Source of the DNA: CBDUBS01 sp965365445
GTDB lineage: Bacteria; Bacteroidota; Rhodothermia; Rhodothermales; DASSAV01
Direction of reading: 5' to 3'
NCBI GenBank assembly: GCA_965365445.1
Contig: CBDUBS010000107.1
Coordinates: 1 to 11,691, forward strand
DNA length: 11,691 nt
Shown here: positions 7,263 to 11,691 of the stretch, piece after piece
How positions within the stretch are numbered: the first letter of the stretch is position 1
Layout of the letters: every line of letters starts with the position of its first letter
The notes under the pieces: generated by a model
What the model was told of the DNA's origin: nothing
Database searches by the model: none
The model's input: the letters and a program-made list of their open reading frames with translations, nothing else
Translations under genes and position numbers: made by a program

Positions 7263-7787
7263 ATGGTAGTGCCTATCTCCGTACCCGGAATGTATCCCAT
7301 GGAAACGCCCCTCGGCATTATGGCAGCCGGGGCAACCGCTTCGGGTATCTGGTTGCTGGACTACCCGGACAGTCCTTCGCTCGAAAAAAGATGCCGGCGG
7401 CCTCCGGAGGATATCCCCGTATGCAACGCCAGGGAGATGCTGCTTTTACTGCAAAACGAACTGAGGGCCTATTTCAAGAGAGAACTGCAACGCTTCAGCG
7501 TCCCGTTGCATCTGGCGGGGACCCCTTTTCAGTCGAGCGTGTGGCGGAGCGTGCTGGAAATTCCATACGGCGCGACGCTCAGTTATGCAGAATTGGCCGA
7601 GCGATCAGGCTGCCCCTCGGCGGTGCGCGCCGTTGCCGCAGCCGTAGGGGCCAACCGATTGGCCTTATTGATACCTTGCCATCGGGTAATCGGCGCCGGA
7701 GGGCGCCTTACCGGATATACCGGGGGCTTGCATCGCAAACGCAGGCTACTGGAACACGAGCAAGGGAAGCTACGGCTCCCCCTGTAG
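7263..7787 (+). CDS. ogt: Methylated-DNA--protein-cysteine S-methyltransferase (O6-alkylguanine repair)
   Basis: This 174-residue suicide repair protein transfers the alkyl group from O6-alkylguanine in DNA to its own cysteine, in the cytoplasm. The active-site segment Ile-Pro-Cys-His-Arg-Val-Ile-Gly (137-144, Cys139) is followed by Gly-Tyr-Thr-Gly-Gly and an Arg-Lys-Arg-Arg-Leu-Leu-Glu helix, as in MGMT/Ogt proteins. The Gly-Thr-Pro-Phe-Gln...Val-Trp segment (86-94) opens the DNA-binding domain, and Arg122 lies in the recognition-helix region. One oddity is that the usual Asn-Pro hinge before the active site reads Asn-Arg (131-132). ATG 7263 is the start because AGGAGG lies 6 nt before it and the length then fits the family. 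The frame continues upstream to ATG 7161, which would leave only 17 bp to the divergent oxidoreductase gene. No fused Ada regulatory domain is present. Confidence 0.9.
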   Translation: MVVPISVPGMYPMETPLGIMAAGATASGIWLLDYPDSPSLEKRCRRPPEDIPVCNAREMLLLLQNELRAYFKRELQRFSVPLHLAGTPFQSSVWRSVLEIPYGATLSYAELAERSGCPSAVRAVAAAVGANRLALLIPCHRVIGAGGRLTGYTGGLHRKRRLLEHEQGKLRLPL

Positions 7788-7793
7788 GGGAAA

Positions 7794-7811
7794 ACGGAAA
7801 GCCTTTTCCGT
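7794..7811 (+). repeat. Inverted repeat just after ogt (possible weak terminator)
   Basis: ACGGAAA and TTTCCGT form a perfect 7-bp stem around a 4-nt GCCT loop, starting 7 bp after the ogt stop. A smaller 5-bp stem (TCCCC/GGGGA) overlaps the stop codon. No T-run follows, so it is not a standard intrinsic terminator. Its position directly after the gene suggests a role in ending or stabilising the ogt transcript. Confidence 0.35.
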
Positions 7812-7841
7812 GTAAATTCGACACAAGTTGATGAAACCGTA

Positions 7842-7865
7842 ACGAACGACAGGCGGGTCGTTTGT
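7842..7865 (+). promoter_or_regulatory. 9-bp stem-loop upstream of galE (operator or leader hairpin)
   Basis: ACGAACGAC and GTCGTTTGT pair over 9 bp, with one G-T wobble, around a 6-nt loop. The element sits 41 bp before the galE ATG. It could be an operator, a leader hairpin or part of the ogt transcript end. No convincing promoter hexamers were found beside it. Confidence 0.35.
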
Positions 7866-7906
7866 ACGTTCGGGCCGATATACCCGATAAGAGGAGAAAA
7901 ACAGCC

Positions 7907-8914
7907 ATGAACGTACTCGTTACCGGAGGAGCAGGTTATATCGGCTCGCATGCCGTCAGGCGCCTGCTGGATGGAGGACACCGCGTCGTGGTGGTCGATA
8001 ACCTGTTCCGGGGCCACCGGGAGGCGGTGCCCGAAGGGACGCCGCTGTACGAACTCGACATAAGGGATACGGAGCAGATCACTTCCGTATTGAAGCAGGA
8101 GCGGATCGAGGTCGTGATGCATTTCGCCGCCCTGGCCTACGTCGGCGAGTCGGTTGATGAGCCGCTGTGGTATTACGAGAACAACACCGGCGGCTCGTTG
8201 AGTCTGCTGAAAGCCATGGATGCGGCAGGGGTGCGGCGGTTCGTGTTCAGCTCGACCTGCGCGACGTACGGCGAACCGGAGACGCTTCCGATAACGGAGG
8301 ACATGAGGCAATCTCCGATCAACCCGTACGGCTGGTCCAAGTGGATGGTAGAGCGCCTTCTTCTCGATTATGCCGCTTCACGCCCCGATTTTGCCTTTGC
8401 GGCGCTACGGTATTTCAATGTAGCCGGATCGGCGCTGGATGGATCGATCGGCGAGGACCATACGCCGGAATCGCACCTGATACCGCTGGTCCTGCTTACG
8501 GCTCTCGGCCGGCGGGCAAGCATCAGTGTGTTCGGAGACGACTACCCCACCCCGGACGGAACATGTATTCGGGATTATATCCACGTGGTCGATCTGGTGA
8601 ATGCGCACGCTGTGGTCATGGAAGCACTCGAACCGGGCGACGCGCGATTCTACAACCTCGGCATTGGGAAGGGATTGAGCGTCAGGGAGATCATCGAAGC
8701 GGCGTGGCGGGTGACCGGCCGGGAGATTCCTGTCGAGATCGGCCCACGTCGGCCCGGAGATCCCCCGGCCCTGTATGCCGACGCCGACAAGATTGCCCGT
8801 GAATTGGGATGGCGGGCCGTCCATACCGATGTAGAGGAGATCATCGAGAGCGCCTGGCGATGGTTCAAGGATCATCCCTCGGGCTACGCGGGAAGGCAAA
8901 CATCCGTCGGCTGA
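7907..8914 (+). CDS. galE: UDP-glucose 4-epimerase
   Basis: This 335-residue short-chain dehydrogenase/reductase interconverts UDP-glucose and UDP-galactose in the cytoplasm with bound NAD. It serves the Leloir pathway and supplies UDP-galactose for envelope polysaccharides. The NAD-binding Thr-Gly-Gly-Ala-Gly-Tyr-Ile-Gly is at 6-13. The catalytic set is Thr117 (in Phe-Ser-Ser-Thr), Tyr141 and Lys145 (YxxxK in Pro-Tyr-Gly-Trp-Ser-Lys). Other GalE landmarks are Arg-Tyr-Phe-Asn-Val-Ala-Gly (168-174), Asp-Gly-Thr-Cys-Ile-Arg-Asp-Tyr-Ile-His-Val (217-227) and Arg-Arg-Pro-Gly-Asp-Pro (281-286). ATG 7907 is the start: it opens the Rossmann strand and is preceded by GAGGAG at 7891-7896. An upstream in-frame ATG at 7862 would add 15 residues not typical of the family. 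The gene lies 119 bp after ogt on the same strand and converges on ribBA. Confidence 0.95.
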   Translation: MNVLVTGGAGYIGSHAVRRLLDGGHRVVVVDNLFRGHREAVPEGTPLYELDIRDTEQITSVLKQERIEVVMHFAALAYVGESVDEPLWYYENNTGGSLSLLKAMDAAGVRRFVFSSTCATYGEPETLPITEDMRQSPINPYGWSKWMVERLLLDYAASRPDFAFAALRYFNVAGSALDGSIGEDHTPESHLIPLVLLTALGRRASISVFGDDYPTPDGTCIRDYIHVVDLVNAHAVVMEALEPGDARFYNLGIGKGLSVREIIEAAWRVTGREIPVEIGPRRPGDPPALYADADKIARELGWRAVHTDVEEIIESAWRWFKDHPSGYAGRQTSVG

Positions 8915-8985
8915 CCGGATCGACGGCGCACGCTATCCGCGTCGGGCCGCTTCAGAGGGCATCCTATCCACTGGAACGAGCGGGC

Positions 8986-10257
8986 TCAGGAAATACGGTC
9001 GAGCATGGCCTGATCATGCTCATCCAATTCGGCGTAGAGCAAGTGGCCCATCCGATCCCGCTTGGTGCGCAGGTATCGGGTGTTGTTTTCATTCGGGACG
9101 GCTTCAACGGGTACCCGATCAACGATCTGTAGTCCGTAGCCGGCCAACCCGATACGCTTCTTCGGGTTGTTGGTCATCAGCCGGAGGCTGCGAATCCCGA
9201 GCGCCCGGAGGATCTGGCAACCGATGCCGTAATCCCGGTGGTCCATTCCAAACCCGAGCGCTTCGTTGGCTTCCACCGTATCGAGCCCTTCCTCTTGCAG
9301 CTTGTACGCGCGCAATTTATTCAGCAGCCCGATGCCTCGCCCTTCCTGTTTCATGTACAACACCACCCCTTTCCCTTCCTGCTCGACCCGTTGTAGAGCC
9401 AGCGCGAGCTGATCGCCGCAATCGCATCGTTTCGAGCCGAATATGTCGCCGGTAACACATTGCGAATGCACCCGAACGAGCACCGGCTCGTCCTCGGTCC
9501 ACTCCCCTTTTACGAGCGCCAGATGCACCTCGCCCGTAAGCCGTTCCTCGAAGGCGATGAGGCGAAAATCACCGTATACGGTGGGCATATGCACTTCAAC
9601 GGCCTTGCGCACCAGGTTTTCGGTGCGCATACGGTAGGCAATCAGGTCCTTGATGGTAACGATCAGCATCCCATACCGGCGGGCGATACCGATCAGCTCC
9701 GGAACGCGAGCCATGGTTCCGTCCTCGCTCATGATCTCCACGAGGACGCCAACGGGTTTGAATCCGGCCAGCCGGGCCAGATCGACGGTGGCCTCGGTAT
9801 GGCCGGCCCGACGTAGAACCCCGCCCGCCTGGGCCACCAACGGGAAAACGTGACCCGGGCGGGCAAAGTCGGAGGCCGATGAAGAAGCATCGGCAAGGGC
9901 GCGAATGGTGCGGGCACGGTCGGAGGCGGAGACGCCGGTAGTCGTGCCGGCTTTCAGATCGACCGAGACGGTAAAGGGCGTGCTGTAGAGCGACGTATTG
10001 GAGGCTACCATCAGGTCGAGATCGAGATCGACGGCTCGTTCCTGGGTCAATGGAGTGCAGATGAGGCCGCGCCCGTGCCTGGCCATGAAATTGACCAGAT
10101 CCGGCGTAATCGTTTCGGCGGCCCCTACAAAATCCCCTTCGTTTTCACGGTCTTCGTCGTCGACGACAATGACCAGATTGCCGTTCCGGATATCTTCTAC
10201 CGCCGCCTCGATGGTATCGAATGGGATGGGATTTACGTCCGCTGCTCCGTTATTCAT
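8986..10257 (-). CDS. ribBA: Bifunctional 3,4-dihydroxy-2-butanone 4-phosphate synthase / GTP cyclohydrolase II
   Basis: This 423-residue fusion makes both riboflavin precursors: the N-terminal half converts ribulose 5-phosphate to dihydroxybutanone phosphate, and the C-terminal half opens GTP. The RibB domain (about 1-205) has the acidic Asp-Asp-Glu-Asp-Arg-Glu-Asn-Glu-Gly-Asp loop (33-42) and Arg-Pro-Gly-His-Val-Phe-Pro-Leu (133-140). The RibA domain (about 207-400) has the zinc cysteines 267, 278 and 280, Glu-Gly-Arg-Gly-Ile-Gly-Leu (306-312) and Thr-Asn-Asn-Pro-Lys-Lys (362-367). Both active sites look complete. ATG 10257 is preferred over GTG 10263, two codons upstream; neither has a Shine-Dalgarno. 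It follows yajC on the same strand after a 184-bp structured spacer. No FMN riboswitch is visible in that spacer. It converges with galE across 71 bp, where no clear terminator is seen. Confidence 0.95.
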   Translation of the reverse strand: MNNGAADVNPIPFDTIEAAVEDIRNGNLVIVVDDEDRENEGDFVGAAETITPDLVNFMARHGRGLICTPLTQERAVDLDLDLMVASNTSLYSTPFTVSVDLKAGTTTGVSASDRARTIRALADASSSASDFARPGHVFPLVAQAGGVLRRAGHTEATVDLARLAGFKPVGVLVEIMSEDGTMARVPELIGIARRYGMLIVTIKDLIAYRMRTENLVRKAVEVHMPTVYGDFRLIAFEERLTGEVHLALVKGEWTEDEPVLVRVHSQCVTGDIFGSKRCDCGDQLALALQRVEQEGKGVVLYMKQEGRGIGLLNKLRAYKLQEEGLDTVEANEALGFGMDHRDYGIGCQILRALGIRSLRLMTNNPKKRIGLAGYGLQIVDRVPVEAVPNENNTRYLRTKRDRMGHLLYAELDEHDQAMLDRIS

Positions 10258-10441
10258 AAGCACAAGAAAGCGACTACGGGGAGCCGATGCTCCCGGAAAC
10301 CGGGTGGTATCCGATATATCGGGCGGTACGGCTGAGAGCCGTCTGCTCCGGCAACTGTTCTTTCTACATCCCTTACGGGGGCAGGTTCTGAAACGGATGC
10401 CCGGATTTCATTGAACTCTTGCGGAATAAAGCGCTTGACGT
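10258..10441 (-). promoter_or_regulatory. Structured spacer/leader between yajC and ribBA
   Basis: Four short inverted repeats lie within 65 bp upstream of ribBA: a 6-bp stem with 3-nt loop (10328-10342), a perfect 12-bp palindrome CCGATATATCGG (10311-10322), a 5-bp stem CCCGG/CCGGG (10292-10304) and a 6-bp stem GGGAGC/GCTCCC (10279-10294). The last two share three bases, so they cannot form together; the nearest ends 21 nt from the ATG. An open frame of 63 codons fills the same spacer. It starts at a TTG overlapping the yajC stop (10443-10445) and ends in TGA overlapping the ribBA ATG, so ribosomes could cross it. It could be an attenuator-like leader, a small coupled ORF, or chance in GC-rich DNA. 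The conserved FMN-riboswitch core was looked for and not seen. Confidence 0.35.
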
Positions 10442-10756
10442 TCAAGGCGTCTCCTTGCCTACTACACTGGCCACGGCATTCTTGTCGATCCGAAGTTTGG
10501 TGTTGGTATCCACCTGAACCAGGATCGTAGCCTCATCCACCTGCGCCACCGTACCATGCAGACCGCCGATAGTGACGATTTTATCTCCCTTCTTGGTGGA
10601 TTCGATGAGCTGCTTGCGCTGATCCTCCTTTTTCTTCTGCGGACGGATGATGAAAAAGTAAAACACCACGAAGATCAGAATGAGAGGCAGGAAGGTGATG
10701 ATCGGGTTGGCCGGTTCGGTGGGAGAACCCATGAGCAGGACAGCAAACGTCGTCAT
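10442..10756 (-). CDS. yajC: Preprotein translocase subunit YajC
   Basis: This 104-residue single-pass inner-membrane protein is an accessory of the SecDF complex, which helps the Sec translocon. The membrane helix is at about 18-38 and runs into the hallmark Phe-Phe-Ile-Ile-Arg-Pro-Gln-Lys-Lys-Lys (34-43). The cytoplasmic domain has Gly-Asp-Lys-Ile-Val-Thr-Ile-Gly-Gly-Leu-His-Gly (57-68) and a final beta-rich part. ATG 10756 gives the family's usual length. The frame stays open to 10870, but the added 38 residues do not look like a YajC N-terminus. No Shine-Dalgarno is seen. secD/secF are not next to it; ribBA follows instead. Confidence 0.93.
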   Translation of the reverse strand: MTTFAVLLMGSPTEPANPIITFLPLILIFVVFYFFIIRPQKKKEDQRKQLIESTKKGDKIVTIGGLHGTVAQVDEATILVQVDTNTKLRIDKNAVASVVGKETP

Positions 10757-11099
10757 AATCGGAAGCAGGTCTTTGAGGCTTTTTGGGAATGATTCGCCCC
10801 AAGATACGGTCTCCGGCTCCTTTTGCCTACCCTGTCCGCACGGTCTGCCCGAGCCGCTCGTTATGCTCATTCGCTATCCGTCTGGTGCGTCCACGTACGA
10901 CCTTTGCGGACATACGGAGTACTAAGGACCTCCCTCCGGTGAGGATATGACAGGGCCAACGCCGTTGAATTACTCATCGTATGGCCCCGGCCCTCGGCGC
11001 TGCACTCCGGAAGCTCATCGGAGGAAGGGGGTTGAACACGCCGGCTTGTTTCGGTACACTTACCGGCTGTCGATATTTTCTCTACCGCGCCGGTACCCC
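10757..11099. other. Intergenic region between divergent yajC and membrane-protein gene
   Basis: This 343-bp stretch should hold promoters for both flanking genes. I found no convincing -35/-10 pair or Bacteroidota-type -33/-7 pair on either strand. A TATTTT at 11074-11079 with a TTG at 11046 is a poor match. An 8-bp inverted repeat, TGTCCGCA (10833-10840) and TGCGGACA (10905-10912), spans 64 bp. The yajC frame runs open through the left third, but its codons do not look conserved. I recognised no tRNA or other RNA gene. Confidence 0.4.
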
Positions 11100-11691
11100 A
11101 TGTTTCTTCGTTTCGTACGGCTCATGCCCGCTGCTTTCTTCACTTCTCTTCTACTTGCAACGGAAGTCGTCCTGGCTGTTACGTTATCGGGATCGATTGG
11201 GCGGGCCGGCAGTCCGAACGGCGAGATGCTCGGGGCGGCGCAACCCCTGCTCCGGTTCGGACTTTATGGAGTGTACCTCGGCTTCGGCCTGGCTTCGGCG
11301 CCTGTCATCATGGCGCTGTACCATGTGCTGAAAACGTCACATCGGGAGAAAGCCCGCACGGCCGCCCTGTTCGGTTCCGGAGGCGCGCTCCTTTCGGCCC
11401 TCGCCGGACTCAGCGGCATGGGATTGGCCGCCTGGGGTTGGATGAACGGCGAGACGGCCGCTATGGAATCCGTGGCTCCGGCAACCCGGTTGCTGGCCTT
11501 ATTTGCCGTCGGCTGGTGGCAGGTCGTGGCAGGCGTCCTGGGCAGGAAAGGAGCCTTGCTTCCCACAGGGTTGCGCCGGCTGAGTATGCTATCCGGAGGG
11601 TTAAACATCGCCGTCGTCCTGCTTGCCCCATTGTACATCCTTGCCGTCGGCATCGGCTCCCTCTGGTTCCTGTGGCTGGGACTGTACGGCT
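11100..11691 (+). CDS. Partial multi-pass membrane protein, unrecognised (3' end outside window)
   Basis: The frame opens at ATG 11100 and runs off the right edge after 197 codons without a stop. The product is very hydrophobic, with segments at about residues 11-29, 54-76, 90-113, 130-148, 160-180 and from 183 on, separated by short loops with Arg/Lys. A basic loop follows segment 2 (His-Arg-Glu-Lys near 81-84). The pattern vaguely recalls small bacterial membrane proteins of the DUF4386 kind, including a Leu-Pro-x-Gly-Leu-Arg-Arg turn before the fifth helix, but I would not assign it. No motif for transport or catalysis is seen and no Shine-Dalgarno precedes the start. The consistent codon pattern and clean hydrophobic periodicity support a real gene. 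Confidence 0.7.
   Translation, partial: MFLRFVRLMPAAFFTSLLLATEVVLAVTLSGSIGRAGSPNGEMLGAAQPLLRFGLYGVYLGFGLASAPVIMALYHVLKTSHREKARTAALFGSGGALLSALAGLSGMGLAAWGWMNGETAAMESVAPATRLLALFAVGWWQVVAGVLGRKGALLPTGLRRLSMLSGGLNIAVVLLAPLYILAVGIGSLWFLWLGLYG

Noticed and set aside
7583..8311. A 242-codon - strand frame across ogt and galE
   Set aside because: It runs antisense through two confidently identified genes and has no recognisable domain.
8915..8985. Bidirectional terminator between convergent galE and ribBA
   Set aside because: No stem of useful length followed by a T-run was seen on either strand.
10258..10441. FMN riboswitch upstream of ribBA
   Set aside because: The conserved core, including the AGGGTGAAATTCCC-like and GACCGGCGGT-like segments, is absent on the - strand.
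10757..10775. SRP RNA-like GGAAGCAG upstream of yajC
   Set aside because: The flanking bases of the SRP domain IV loop are missing and no pairing arms were found; the octamer alone is chance.

Overview
The window looks like chromosome of a Gram-negative member of the Bacteroidota/Rhodothermota side of the tree. The evidence is indirect: a GH97 glycosidase (a family rich in these phyla), a Tat-exported Gfo/Idh/MocA oxidoreductase, a small secreted beta-rich protein of a DUF3108-like type common there, a lipoprotein with a Leu-Pro-Gly-Cys lipobox, and several genes without a Shine-Dalgarno sequence. There is no rRNA, and I recognised no tRNA, IS element or CRISPR array. The phylum call is an inference.

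Region 1 (2-2922, + strand) is the least explained part. It holds a 5'-truncated multi-pass membrane protein with a charged helical tail, a four-pass membrane protein with long coiled coils on both sides of the membrane domain, and a lipoprotein with an intact von Willebrand A (VWA) metal site. The genes are tightly packed: a 27-bp gap, then an ATGA stop/start overlap. I recognise none of them beyond these architectures. Together they look like an inner-membrane/periplasm assembly of unknown role.

Region 2 (2942-7143, - strand) is a likely operon read right to left: Tat-signal Gfo/Idh/MocA oxidoreductase, DUF3108-like secreted protein, then a secreted GH97 glycosidase whose catalytic layout fits the retaining alpha-galactosidase type. 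It converges on region 1 with a 19-bp gap. All three products carry export signals, so the module would act on carbohydrate outside the cytoplasm.

Region 3 (7263-8914, + strand) holds an alkylguanine-DNA alkyltransferase whose start is fixed by a clear AGGAGG, and a UDP-glucose 4-epimerase (galE). They are separated by a 119-bp spacer carrying two inverted repeats. A galE near an alpha-galactosidase-like enzyme would suit galactose use, but galE also has general envelope-sugar roles.

Region 4 (8986-10756, - strand) holds yajC followed by the bifunctional riboflavin gene ribBA. Between them are 184 bp with clustered short inverted repeats, two of which exclude each other; I see no FMN riboswitch. 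The last 590 bases (11100-11691, + strand) start an unrecognised hydrophobic membrane protein that runs off the window, divergent from yajC across a 343-bp gap with no recognisable gene.
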